A stretch of 64,000 nucleotides of DNA from Alkalicoccobacillus plakortidis (GTDB lineage: Bacteria; Bacillota; Bacilli; Bacillales; Bacillaceae_D): positions 186,001-250,000 of the forward strand of contig NZ_JAMQJY010000001.1 of NCBI RefSeq assembly GCF_023703085.1, in the 5' to 3' direction. Of the stretch, positions 49,124 to 58,527 are shown in pieces (position 1 is the first letter of the stretch; each line of letters starts with the position of its first letter). Both the position numbers and the translations under genes were made by a program. The notes under the pieces were generated by a model. That model was not told the DNA's origin. It saw only the letters and a program-made list of their open reading frames with translations, and ran no database searches.

Positions 49124-50023
49124 ATGACTACATCAGATGGGAAATATAATATTAAGGCCATATCCACTAAGCTGGGTATCCAACCTGGTACTTTACGCGC
49201 CTGGGAGCGTAGATATAAAGTGATACAGCCTACCCGTAATGCTGCAGGCCATAGACTATATTCTGAACAGCAGCTTCACGTCTTAAACTGGCTTATAGAC
49301 AAAGTTGAACAAGGTTTTACAATTGGACAAGCGGTTGAGTTACTGGTTTTAGATAAAAATAAGTCGAGCTCCAACATGTTTAAGAAAGAAGAGGATTATG
49401 CCTCTCAATTAGCATTTGACATACAAGAGGCTTTATTACATTTTAATGAGTCCGAAGCCTCGCAGCTGTTGAATAAGGCGTTTAGCATTTATAGCATTGA
49501 AAAAGTGGCTAGTGATATATTGGGTACTGTATTTAGAAACGTTAAAAAAATGAAATTGAATAATAAAGTGACAGCTGCACATGAATATATTACTATCTCT
49601 TTTATTGAGACAAAAATTAAACATATTCTTGTCAATCTTCCAGTTGATGGTCGTCTTCCGAAAGTTGTAACATTTTTATATGGATCCCAGAAACAAAATA
49701 GCTTGCAATGGTTACTTTATACATTGTTTCTAAGACATAAAGGGTTTGAAGTCATTCATTTAGGGGAAGGAATTTCCTTTGAGGATGTCGAATTAGTCTT
49801 GCGAGAAATAAAACCAGGATTATTCTTTTCCTTCTGTCAGAGAGAAGAGCAAATAAACGAACTTACCCATTTTACACGTTCTATGCAGACGTTATTCCCT
49901 GAAATGAGTGTAGGGATTGGCGGAGAAGGCTGTTCACAAATTGCAGACTCACATTGTTCTTTAATAGGGTCCAATCAAGGTGAATGGGAGGAATGGATCA
50001 ACAATTGGTTTATCTCTTCATAA
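49124..50023 (+). CDS. MerR-family regulator with a degenerate B12-binding-like domain
   Basis: A 299-residue regulator. The N-terminal MerR helix-turn-helix is clear (YNIKAISTKLGIQPGTLRAWERRY, then RNAAGHRLYSEQQL). The C-terminal two thirds has the layout of CarH/LitR proteins: a helical bundle then a Rossmann-like fold (VVTFLYGSQKQNSLQ, GFEVIHLGEGISFEDV). The position of the cobalt-ligating histidine (normally ExxHxxG) reads GSQKQNS, so cobalamin binding is probably lost. Target unknown; mecB follows. Confidence 0.8.
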   Translation: MTTSDGKYNIKAISTKLGIQPGTLRAWERRYKVIQPTRNAAGHRLYSEQQLHVLNWLIDKVEQGFTIGQAVELLVLDKNKSSSNMFKKEEDYASQLAFDIQEALLHFNESEASQLLNKAFSIYSIEKVASDILGTVFRNVKKMKLNNKVTAAHEYITISFIETKIKHILVNLPVDGRLPKVVTFLYGSQKQNSLQWLLYTLFLRHKGFEVIHLGEGISFEDVELVLREIKPGLFFSFCQREEQINELTHFTRSMQTLFPEMSVGIGGEGCSQIADSHCSLIGSNQGEWEEWINNWFISS

Positions 50024-50140
50024 TGCATGAAAGAAGGGCTTTAAAATAAGCACCATATGACGCTTGTAAACATACCGTATGATATGAGAAACGGTTTTTG
50101 CGGTTATGAGTAATGGTTTCGTGATAAGGGAGGGACCAAT

Positions 50141-50740
50141 ATGCGTCTTGAACGTTTAGCTGTAGATAAATTTAAAGTGTTTCTAACTTTTGACGATATG
50201 CATGATCGTGGCATTACAAAAGAAGATTTGTGGCAGGATGTTCCAAAAGTTCATGATTTATTCCGTGATATGATGCTAGAAGCAGATGATGAGCTAGGGT
50301 TCAAAGTAGATGGTCCTATCGCTGTTGAAGTATTTGCGATGCCAGCTCAAGGTATGGTTTTTATTGTTAGCAAAGGCCAAGCTGATGATGATTTTGATGA
50401 TGAAGGTTTTGAAGAAGGCTATATTGAAATGCAGGTTACACTAGATGAAACAGATGAAATATTTTATGAATTATTTCATTTTGAAGCGGCTATTGGTTTA
50501 GCCTCAAGACTTTATTCGTTTGGAGTAAAAGGCGGGAAATTATACTCTTTTCAAAATCGCTATTTTATCAAATTTGATGAATTTGAAATAGAAGATGTGA
50601 ATGAAGGGGCATTTATTTCCTTATTAGCCGAATTTGGTAATCCGTCAACGATCTCGTCATATAGAGTGGATGAATACGGAAAGCAACTAATGGCAGACAA
50701 TGCTGTAGAAAGTTTATATCATTACTTTATAAAGAAATAG
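50141..50740 (+). CDS. mecB: MecA-family adaptor protein (MecB/YpbH)
   Basis: A 199-residue adaptor for ClpC-dependent proteolysis. N-terminal substrate-binding part MRLERLAVDKFKVFLTFDDM, an acidic linker (DDDFDDEGFEEG), then the C-terminal ClpC-binding part with FGNPSTISSYRVDEYGKQLM. It is closer to the YpbH paralogue than to MecA, and the position between ypbG and gudB is that of ypbH. Confidence 0.92.
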   Translation: MRLERLAVDKFKVFLTFDDMHDRGITKEDLWQDVPKVHDLFRDMMLEADDELGFKVDGPIAVEVFAMPAQGMVFIVSKGQADDDFDDEGFEEGYIEMQVTLDETDEIFYELFHFEAAIGLASRLYSFGVKGGKLYSFQNRYFIKFDEFEIEDVNEGAFISLLAEFGNPSTISSYRVDEYGKQLMADNAVESLYHYFIKK

Positions 50741-50772
50741 CAGCTAGGACAGTCATGTTTTAGCTACCACAC

Positions 50773-50820
50773 TAACCGAACCATTATGTTGTTTCACTCA
50801 CATAATGATTCGGTTTTTTG
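50773..50820 (+). terminator. Rho-independent terminator after mecB
   Basis: AACCGAACCATTATG pairs with CATAATGATTCGGTT, followed by TTTTG. Confidence 0.88.
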
Positions 50821-51049
50821 TCATTGGAGGCTACATTAATTTTGGCTAATTGTAAGCATAGTTGAGCTACTTTCAAATAAGCGAAGTTCTATAATAGTTG
50901 CTCGATTAATTTAAATTGTTCATCTGATTATTCAATCTTCTCGTTAGGTCAAAATTAATTCCTTATTGATATTCTATTATTTTTGCAACGAAGATCTGCT
51001 TTAAGTAATCAAGTACATAAATCCTGTAAAAAGTTTTGATGCTCCCAAC

Positions 51050-51172
51050 TAGCGGACGGGATGGGGGAGGCCGACTCCAGTGGGATTTACGGGCAGTGTT
51101 GAAATGATTTGGCAAAGCCAAATTAGGCGGGCGCCCGCCCACGGAAAGCGTGCCCCCCATTCCGGGAGCGGA
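51050..51172 (+). repeat. Dispersed GC-rich palindromic repeat, copy B
   Basis: Homologous to the reverse strand of 17420-17536. It opens AGCGGACGGGATGGGG and closes with CCCC-ATTCCGGGAGCGG, giving near-complementary ends and a hairpin-like element. The centre has TTTGGC / GCCAAA in place of the ACTGG / CCAGT of copy A. It lies between mecB and a two-component system. The rest of 50821-51318 has no gene I can support. Confidence 0.75.
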
Positions 51173-51334
51173 GTTCCTGCAGATTCCCCTTTTCTATGAC
51201 TTATGTTTTTTAGCTTTTCTGTTTTACACTTACGTCCCATATTTCATTATTTTGGATTAAACCGAATAAATTTCAAAAAAACCAAGTCGAATGAATTATA
51301 ATTTGCTAAAATGTAAAATGAGGTGAATATACAA

Positions 51335-52050
51335 TTGGATAATTCTATACTGATTATTGAAGATGATGCAGAGATTGCAAAGATCATACAAGACTACCTA
51401 GAAAGAGAAGGATTTTCAGTTGTTTGGCAAGATGCAGGAGATAAAGGCTTAGCAACTTTCAAAGAACATTCTTTTTCATTAGTTTTGGTAGATCTAATGC
51501 TTCCTGGGAAAAATGGATTTGAAGTTTGCCAAGAAATTAGAGAATCGAGCGATATACCAATTATTGTTGTTAGTGCAAAACAAAGTGACCTAGATAAAAT
51601 ACATAGCTTGGGAATTGGAGCGGATGATTATGTAACAAAACCATTTAGCCCCTTAGAACTTGTTGCTAGAATTAGAGCACAAATTCGCCGATATCAAAAC
51701 TATGAATCTAAGCTACATCAACAAAATCAAAGAGAGTTGGTTTTTCAAGATGTAGTCGTCGATCAGAGTGGTAGAACGGTCTCAATTGGTGGAAATTATG
51801 TTCCTATGACCGCTAAAGAATATGAGTTATTTATTTTTTGGCTAAAAACCCTGGTCGAGTTTTTACGAAAGAGCAGCTGTACAGACAAATTTGGAATCAA
51901 GCTGATTATGAAGATATTCGTACGGTCACTGTTCACATTAAAAATATTCGCCATAAATTAAAAGATGGAAAGAAATTTCCTAAATATATAGAAACCGTTT
52001 GGGGTGTTGGGTACAAATTTATAGGACATCAACATGAGTATACGACTTAA
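51335..52050 (+). CDS. OmpR-family response regulator (frame broken)
   Basis: About 238 residues when repaired. Receiver domain with IIEDDAEI, the phospho-acceptor Asp in LVLVDLMLPGKNG and DDYVTKPFSPLEL; winged-helix with MTAKEYELF and TVTVHIKNIRHKLKDG. The frame breaks inside the T run at 51833-51839: one more base gives FIFLAKNPGRVFTKEQLY. TTG 51335 after GAGGTGA is the likely start; GTG 51323 is the alternative. The 3' end overlaps the histidine kinase by 17 bases. Its regulon is unknown. Confidence 0.85.
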
Positions 52051-53485
52051 TTTATATATCATTTTAATTATCACGGCGATTGCACCTTTTATTGTCACTT
52101 TACTTTTCTATTTTCAACTAAATGAATGGTATAAACACGAACAATCTGATTCCAAGATAGAAGCTATGGTGAGAGTGAATGAGTTAAGTGCTTTTATGGG
52201 TAGTCATAGCGACTTGGTTCATCGGGTTGGTACATTAAAAAAAGCTGTAAGTGATGAGCTTAATCAAAATGAAAGTGTAACGGTATACTCAGATAACTTC
52301 AATCCACTATTTACAACAAAGGATCATGCCATTTCGTCTGAAAACAGAAATCCTAATCAAGTGATGAGAGGATTATTTGAACTGAAAACAACGATTAGGG
52401 GTCATACATATAAAGAACCAATTTTTAATGAAGATCGATCGATCCTTGCTTATTTTGTTGTGGAAATTGAACGTACGGCCGTAGAAGAAAAAACGCAAGA
52501 GACATACTGGTTGGCTATCATAATCTTCATTTTTGCTTTAGTAGGTACAATTACATTGGTTCACTTTTGGTTAAAACGTCGAATGATCTTTCCGATAAAT
52601 TATTTACTCGCTGAAATGAGAGGGATCGGACAAGGAACGTTACATGAGGACGCACAACTACTAAAAAAACAAAAGGGTGAAATGGGTCAATTAATTGCTG
52701 GATTTCGCGATATGAATAGTCGACTGATAGAGGCGAAAGAAAATGAAGAAGAAGAGATTGCCAATCAACAACGTTTAATTGCTGCAATCTCTCATGACCT
52801 TCGTACACCACTTACCTCTATTCGGGCTTACGCAGAGGGTATGGGTATACATCTTGATAAACAAGAAGATTATGCACAAGTTATTCTTTCTAAAACTGCT
52901 TTTATGCAAAAGTTAATTGATGATTTGTTGGCTTATTCTGCGATTCAGGCCTCAAGCTTCACATTAGACCGAACAGAAGTAGAAGCAGAAGAGCTAGCAG
53001 AATTGTTAGTAGATGGCTATGAAGAGCAGGAGATGGGTGTTGAATTTTCATCTACGATTGCGGTTGAACCGGCAATGGTTAATTGTGATGTCAATCGCTT
53101 GATTCAAGTAATTGATAACTTAGTAATGAATGCCGTTCGATATTCTGATGAACGTGGGGAAGTATCTATCCTCATTACGAATAAGGGTTCATTTCTACCG
53201 ACATTTGTATCATATTCACCAGATCGCCTTTATTTTATTGTCACTGATCGAGGACGAGGTATTCCTAAAGAGGAGCAAGAAAGAATCTTTTCCTCCTTTT
53301 ATCAAATTGAGCATGCAAGGAAACAAAACAAATCAAGTGGAGTAGGCTTAGGTTTATCAATTTGCCAAGAGCTTGTTGAAAAACACAATGGAACCATGCA
53401 TGTTTACTCAAAAGGCATAGGAAGTACATTTTATTTTTCAATTCCAACTTTGAATGATGGAAATAGAGAGGATGAAGAGCTATGA
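52034..53485 (+). CDS. Sensor histidine kinase
   Basis: A 483-residue kinase with two membrane helices (about 8-27 and 158-177) around a roughly 130-residue sensor domain, then HAMP, the phospho-accepting His in AAISHDLRTPLTSIRAYAEG, N-box NAVRYS, G1 DRGRGI and G2 KSSGVGLGLSI. It overlaps the response regulator upstream and the lipoprotein gene downstream, so all three are one unit. The signal is unknown. Confidence 0.9.
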   Translation: MSIRLNLYIILIITAIAPFIVTLLFYFQLNEWYKHEQSDSKIEAMVRVNELSAFMGSHSDLVHRVGTLKKAVSDELNQNESVTVYSDNFNPLFTTKDHAISSENRNPNQVMRGLFELKTTIRGHTYKEPIFNEDRSILAYFVVEIERTAVEEKTQETYWLAIIIFIFALVGTITLVHFWLKRRMIFPINYLLAEMRGIGQGTLHEDAQLLKKQKGEMGQLIAGFRDMNSRLIEAKENEEEEIANQQRLIAAISHDLRTPLTSIRAYAEGMGIHLDKQEDYAQVILSKTAFMQKLIDDLLAYSAIQASSFTLDRTEVEAEELAELLVDGYEEQEMGVEFSSTIAVEPAMVNCDVNRLIQVIDNLVMNAVRYSDERGEVSILITNKGSFLPTFVSYSPDRLYFIVTDRGRGIPKEEQERIFSSFYQIEHARKQNKSSGVGLGLSICQELVEKHNGTMHVYSKGIGSTFYFSIPTLNDGNREDEEL

Positions 53486-54525
53486 AACGATTGTTAACAC
53501 TTATTCCTGTATGTGTTCTTCTTACAGGGTGTTTTCAAGAGATGAAAGCAGAGGACATTTTTTATGAGGTGTTTGAGAATGATGAAAACCAACAAACGTA
53601 TAAGATTGAATTCACAACAAAATCAGATGGTGAAGATCAAAATAGCGCATTTTTAGAATGGAGAGATGAGGATGGCAACTATCGATCTGAATCGTATGAA
53701 AATGATGAGATAAATTTTATTAGTGTACGCAAAGATGGGAATTCATCACATAAGGATTATGAGAATGAATCCATTATGTATACTAATTTTGAAGAGGATC
53801 AAGTAAACCCTTCTCCTAACCCTAGTGAGGAAATCCAAGAGATCATTAAGTTTTATAGTGGTGATTTTGACATTAAATTAATCGGCACGGAAGATATTCT
53901 TGACCGCAAAACGTATCACTTACGATTTGATGTGAAAGAAGAACATAATATCGGTATGATTGGTGAGATTGATCTTTGGGTTGATTCAAGTACATGGGTA
54001 ATTCTAAAGGAAACGATAAAAGATGGAGAAACCTTATTTGAGAGAGAAGCCAAAAACTTCGAAACACTGTCAGACTTTCCAGAGGGAATCTTTGAATTAG
54101 ATAACGATGAGGGTTTCACTGAAGATGATTTTGAGGATGAATTCCAATCAGAGCCTACTACTTTAGAAGAAGCAAGTGAAACATTTCCAGTTCCTTTTCT
54201 TATTCTCAATGAAGATTTTGACTTTGAATCAGGAAATATAAGACCTGATTACATGTTTGATGACTACTATACATTGCAGTTTGATTTTAGAGACGATCGT
54301 GGTTTGATTGACGTCTATATTGAACATGAGTGGGGACTTGAAGATATTCTCGGTCTTGCAATAGAGACCACCGTTCGCGATCAACCTGCGCTGTTGATAG
54401 ACGAAGAATCCTTACTTTCTGTTAATTGGCAGGAGAATGGCTTACAGTATTTACTTACATTCAATGGTGATTACACGAGAGAAGACGCGGAAAATATTAT
54501 CTCTGATATGGAATTTATGGAGTAA
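53482..54525 (+). CDS. Lipoprotein co-encoded with the two-component system
   Basis: A 347-residue very acidic lipoprotein: lipobox LLTGCF (Cys about 17), then a domain of beta-rich sequence resembling LolA/RseB-like folds (TYKIEFTTKSDG, LRFDVKEE, GEIDLWVDSSTWVILKET), and a C-terminal part resembling DUF4367-type regions (DQPALLIDE). ATG 53482 overlaps the kinase stop. It could sense lipids or envelope stress for the kinase; this is inference from context. Confidence 0.7.
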   Translation: MKRLLTLIPVCVLLTGCFQEMKAEDIFYEVFENDENQQTYKIEFTTKSDGEDQNSAFLEWRDEDGNYRSESYENDEINFISVRKDGNSSHKDYENESIMYTNFEEDQVNPSPNPSEEIQEIIKFYSGDFDIKLIGTEDILDRKTYHLRFDVKEEHNIGMIGEIDLWVDSSTWVILKETIKDGETLFEREAKNFETLSDFPEGIFELDNDEGFTEDDFEDEFQSEPTTLEEASETFPVPFLILNEDFDFESGNIRPDYMFDDYYTLQFDFRDDRGLIDVYIEHEWGLEDILGLAIETTVRDQPALLIDEESLLSVNWQENGLQYLLTFNGDYTREDAENIISDMEFME

Positions 54526-54620
54526 CCAAAAGATATTAGTTGATTTTTGACGTGACAAGTTTCACTATTAAGGTTGGTGAATAGAGTAAAAAAGAACAGC
54601 TAGGCAGGAGAGTGGATGAA

Positions 54621-55547
54621 ATGAAAGTAGCCGTATTATATGGTGGAATATCAGCAGAACGTGAGGTGTCATTGTCTTCAGGTAAGGGGATAATGGATGC
54701 TTTAACAAGTAAAGGGCATGAGGTCAGTGGAATCGATTTTCATCCTGAGCGATTACAGGATGTCATTGAATTAGATGTAGATATCGTCTACATTGCGCTT
54801 CATGGACGATTTGGTGAAGATGGTAAAGTGCAAGCCTTACTTGACTTGCTTAATATTCCTTATGTTGGGTCTGGTGTTCAAGGATCTGCGCTTGCATTAG
54901 ATAAAGCAAAGTCAAAATTGTTCTTCCATCAAGAAGGTACACGTGTAGCAAAAGAACAAATTTTATATAAACACACATTCTCTGAAGAGACATTTAAACT
55001 TGAGTTGGACTTCCCAGTTGTTGTTAAACCGAATTTAGAAGGTTCAACAATCGGATTAACAATCGCTGAAGATGAATCCACTTTAAAGGTTGGTATTAAA
55101 CAGGCATTTGAATTCGATCAAACCATTATGCTTGAGGAATTTATTAGTGGGAAAGAAGTAACCGTTGCGGTCCAAGGGGCAAAAGGAGAAGAACAAGCCT
55201 TACCTGTCATTGAAATCGTTCCAAAAAATAAATTCTACGATTATGAAGCGAAGTATGCAGTTGGTGGAAGCGAGCATATTATTCCAGCAAGATTAAGTGC
55301 GGAACAAACAGCCTATGTCCAAAAACACGCTGTACGTGCGCACCAAACATTAGGATGCGAGGTTTACTCCCGTGTTGACTTTATCGTACCAGAAGACGAA
55401 ACACAGCTTCCGGTTATCCTTGAAGTAAACACACTTCCTGGAATGACGCCAACAAGTCTATACCCAGATGCAGCCAAAGAGATTGGCCTTTCATACGAGG
55501 ATATGGTTGAAAAGCTTATCCAACTATCATTAGCAAAACGTAACTAA
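54621..55547 (+). CDS. ddl: D-alanine--D-alanine ligase
   Basis: ATP-grasp enzyme making D-Ala-D-Ala for peptidoglycan, about 308 residues. VLYGGISAEREVSLSSG at the N-terminus, HGRFGEDGKVQALLDLLNIPYVGSG, the ATP loop region VVKPNLEGSTIG, and LEVNTLPGMTPTSLYP at the C-terminus are all intact. ATG 54621 is preferred over GTG 54612. Single gene with its own terminator. Confidence 0.95.
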   Translation: MKVAVLYGGISAEREVSLSSGKGIMDALTSKGHEVSGIDFHPERLQDVIELDVDIVYIALHGRFGEDGKVQALLDLLNIPYVGSGVQGSALALDKAKSKLFFHQEGTRVAKEQILYKHTFSEETFKLELDFPVVVKPNLEGSTIGLTIAEDESTLKVGIKQAFEFDQTIMLEEFISGKEVTVAVQGAKGEEQALPVIEIVPKNKFYDYEAKYAVGGSEHIIPARLSAEQTAYVQKHAVRAHQTLGCEVYSRVDFIVPEDETQLPVILEVNTLPGMTPTSLYPDAAKEIGLSYEDMVEKLIQLSLAKRN

Positions 55548-55565
55548 AAGAAACATTTCTGAATG

Positions 55566-55600
55566 CCTGTGAGAATAAATTTTCTCGCAGGTGTTTTTTT
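55566..55600 (+). terminator. Rho-independent terminator after ddl
   Basis: CCTGTGAGA pairs (with one G-U) with TCTCGCAGG, then GTTTTTTT. Confidence 0.8.
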
Positions 55601-55717
55601 GTGCTGAAGATAGAAGAACATCTGGAATCAGCCGAAAAAAATTGTACGAGTGAGCAGTACCACAATTCGATAATCACGATACATCCACTGGAAGAAATCA
55701 CAAGAGATAAAGTTCTC

Positions 55718-55875
55718 ATGAGCGGAGATGGAAATCTTAAGAGCGAATCTGCAGTCCCCATGAGCGGAGAACTCCAACTTAAGAGCGGCCACAGCTCCCT
55801 ATGAGCGGAGAAGGAAATCTTATGATCGAATCCGCAGTTCCCATGAGCGGAGAACCCCAACTTAAGAGCGAAAAC
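55718..55875 (+). repeat. Tandem repeat of about 42 bp, four units
   Basis: ATGAGCGGAGA begins units at 55718, 55760, 55801 and 55843 (periods 42, 41, 42). Each unit also contains an AAGAGCG-type half-unit about 21 bases in, so the underlying period is about 21 bp. Alternate units are most alike. No good ORF spans the array. Remaining bases of 55601-56084 hold no recognised feature apart from the gudB ribosome binding site. Confidence 0.8.
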
Positions 55876-56084
55876 ATTTCACCTTTCTGCTAGCAGGGCA
55901 GAAGCAAAAGTTCTGATAACAAGCTAAAATATTGCTATTAGACGATTCTAAAAAAACTTTTGATAGATTATCTAGAAAAAATCCTCAAAATGGTGGAAAT
56001 CTAACACGTTGTTCATTATAGTTAGGAGGAGAGGCTTGCTTGGGAAAATAAAAGCAAGCGATACACAGCTCAGAGGTGAAAGAA

Positions 56085-57347
56085 ATGGATGATTATGACA
56101 AACAGATTGATCAGCTTGATGTACTAGGATCGACTCAAACAGTTGTTAAACAAGCACTAACAAAGCTTGGCTATCCCAATGAAATGTATGAGTTATTAAG
56201 CGAGCCACTACGGATGCTAACAGTTCGTATACCTATCCGTATGGATGATGGATCCACCAAAATTTTTACCGGGTATAGAGCTCAACACAATGACTCTGTA
56301 GGACCAACAAAAGGTGGGGTTCGGTTTCATCCAGATGTAACCGAACGCGAAGTAAAAGCATTATCGATTTGGATGAGCTTAAAAGCAGGTATCGTGGATC
56401 TGCCTTACGGTGGAGGAAAAGGTGGGATTGTTTGTGATCCTAGAGAAATGTCATTCCGCGAGCTTGAACGATTAAGTCGAGGCTATGTAAGAGCAATCAG
56501 TCAGGTTGTAGGTCCAACAAAGGATATACCAGCACCAGATGTATTCACGAACTCGCAGATTATGGCGTGGATGTTGGATGAGTACAGTAAAATTCGTGAA
56601 TTTGATTCTCCGAATTTCATTACCGGTAAACCTTTAGTTCTTGGTGGTTCGCACGGTAGAGAATCGGCAACCGCACGAGGTGTTACAATTTGTATTAACG
56701 AGGCAACAAAAAAAGTAGGAATTGATCTAACTGATGCAAAAGTTGTGATCCAAGGTTTTGGTAATGCAGGAAGCTTTTTAGCTAAATTCCTCCACGATGC
56801 AGGTGCAAAGGTAGTTGGAATCGGGGATGCGTATGGTGCACTTTACGAGCCGGACGGATTGGATGTTGATTATCTATTAGACCGTAGAGATAGTTTTGGA
56901 ACAGTTACAAAACTATTTAAGAACACGATCACAAACGAAGAACTACTTGAGCTTGATTGTGATATCTTAGTTCCAGCGGCAATTGAAAATCAAATTACAA
57001 AGGATAATGCGCACAACATTAAGGCATCTATTATCGTCGAAGCTGCTAATGGTCCAACTACTATGGAAGCGACTGAAATTCTAGCAGAACGAGGTGTACT
57101 GTTAGTTCCTGATGTACTAGCTAGCTCGGGAGGCGTCACAGTATCATATTTTGAATGGGTGCAAAATAATCAAGGGTACTATTGGACAGACGAAGAAGTT
57201 GAAGGAAAGCTTGAAATCGTTATTAAAAATGCCTTCAATAGTATTTATCAGCTTTCCAAAACCCGTAGAGTTAACATGAGATTAGCAGCTTATATGATCG
57301 GCGTTCGCAAAATGGCGGAAGCGTCAAGATTTAGAGGTTGGGTTTAA
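56085..57347 (+). CDS. gudB: NAD-specific glutamate dehydrogenase (GudB/RocG type)
   Basis: About 420 residues, the normal length for the hexameric catabolic enzyme that deaminates glutamate to 2-oxoglutarate. Substrate-binding KGGVRFHPDV, the catalytic lysine region LPYGGGKGGI, PAPDVFTNSQIMAWM and the NAD-fold VVIQGFGNAGSF are intact. ATG 56085 follows GAGGTG. Locus matches gudB upstream of ypdA. No inactivating tandem duplication of the kind known from laboratory B. subtilis gudB is apparent. Confidence 0.94.
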   Translation: MDDYDKQIDQLDVLGSTQTVVKQALTKLGYPNEMYELLSEPLRMLTVRIPIRMDDGSTKIFTGYRAQHNDSVGPTKGGVRFHPDVTEREVKALSIWMSLKAGIVDLPYGGGKGGIVCDPREMSFRELERLSRGYVRAISQVVGPTKDIPAPDVFTNSQIMAWMLDEYSKIREFDSPNFITGKPLVLGGSHGRESATARGVTICINEATKKVGIDLTDAKVVIQGFGNAGSFLAKFLHDAGAKVVGIGDAYGALYEPDGLDVDYLLDRRDSFGTVTKLFKNTITNEELLELDCDILVPAAIENQITKDNAHNIKASIIVEAANGPTTMEATEILAERGVLLVPDVLASSGGVTVSYFEWVQNNQGYYWTDEEVEGKLEIVIKNAFNSIYQLSKTRRVNMRLAAYMIGVRKMAEASRFRGWV

Positions 57348-57371
57348 ATAGAAGTTTAAAGCAGCAAAAAG

Positions 57372-57404
57372 ACAGTGGAGTCTCCTGATTCCGCTGTTTT
57401 TTTA
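57372..57404 (+). terminator. Rho-independent terminator after gudB
   Basis: ACAGTGGA pairs (one G-U) with TCCGCTGT around a ten-base loop, followed by seven Ts. Confidence 0.82.
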
Positions 57405-57525
57405 TTAGACCCTAATACCTGCATGGCCTATACAGAATATGCTATACTTCTTCTGTGAAAAAGCGGCATATTAAGAAGTTGAAAAGAACAGCTCATCTCG
57501 CTTATTATGCAGGATTGGAGTGTGC

Positions 57526-58527
57526 ATGGTTTTGGTGAAAAAAGAAGAGGTAATTATCATTGGCGGTGGGCCTTGTGGGTTAGCGGCAGCGATAGCTTGT
57601 CAGGATAAAGGCTTAAAACCACTCGTACTTGAAAAAGATCATATTGTGAGTTCGATTTACAAGTATCCAACTCATCAGACCTTTTTTAGTACAAGTGAAA
57701 AATTAGAAATCGGTGATGTTGCGTTTGTGACTGAAGAAAGAAAACCACATCGCAATCAAGCACTAGCCTATTATCGAAGCGTAGCAGAACGTAAAAACCT
57801 ACGTATTCACTCCCATGAAAAGGTTCTAGAAGTGACAAAACAAACGAATGGACGATTTGTTTTAAAAACGGATAAACAGACGTATGAAGCGGCTTTTGTT
57901 ATTATTGCTACTGGCTATTATGACTCGCCTAATTATATGGATATCCCAGGAGAAGATCTCCCACATGTGTATCATTATTTCAAAGAGGCACATCCTTATT
58001 TTAAGCAGAACGTTGTTGTTATAGGTGGGAAGAACTCTGCCATTGATGCTGCTCTTGAGCTAGAAAAAGCAGGGGCATACGTTACAGCACTATATCGTGG
58101 CGATGATTATTCTGCTAGTGTAAAACCGTGGATTTTGCCAGAGTATGTATCTCTCGTGAAGAACAATAAAATCACTCTAGAATTTCAAGCAGAAGTAACT
58201 CAAATAACGAGCACAGACGTAAACTACACAGTATTGGGAAAATCTAAGTCTGTAAAAGCAGATTACGTTTTTGCAATGACCGGATATCACCCTGATCATC
58301 AATTTATTAAAAGCATGGGTGTACATGTTGATGATGGAACTGGAAGACCAGAATATAATCCGGATACGTTTGAAACAAATATTGATGGGCTTTTTATTGC
58401 AGGGGTAATTGCTGCTGGTAATAACGCCAATGAGATTTTTATTGAAAACGGGCGTTGGCACGGTAGTGGGATAGCCTCAAGAATAGTAGATATCCTTGCA
58501 AACGAACATGAGGGGTTGGTTGAATGA
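57526..58527 (+). CDS. ypdA: Bacillithiol disulfide reductase YpdA (Bdr)
   Basis: FAD/NADPH flavoenzyme of about 333 residues reducing bacillithiol disulfide. Two dinucleotide-binding motifs: IIIGGGPCGLAAA (about 10-22, including the Cys of YpdA) and VVVIGGKNSAIDAALELEKAG (about 163-183), plus ATGYYDSPNY and the C-terminal FIAGVIAAG. ATG 57526 was chosen; GTG 57520 is also in frame. It overlaps ansA by four bases. Confidence 0.93.
   Translation: MVLVKKEEVIIIGGGPCGLAAAIACQDKGLKPLVLEKDHIVSSIYKYPTHQTFFSTSEKLEIGDVAFVTEERKPHRNQALAYYRSVAERKNLRIHSHEKVLEVTKQTNGRFVLKTDKQTYEAAFVIIATGYYDSPNYMDIPGEDLPHVYHYFKEAHPYFKQNVVVIGGKNSAIDAALELEKAGAYVTALYRGDDYSASVKPWILPEYVSLVKNNKITLEFQAEVTQITSTDVNYTVLGKSKSVKADYVFAMTGYHPDHQFIKSMGVHVDDGTGRPEYNPDTFETNIDGLFIAGVIAAGNNANEIFIENGRWHGSGIASRIVDILANEHEGLVE

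Noticed and set aside
55718..55875. Repeats after ddl as a CRISPR array
   Set aside because: Units are contiguous and diverged, with no unique spacers of constant length and no cas genes in the window.
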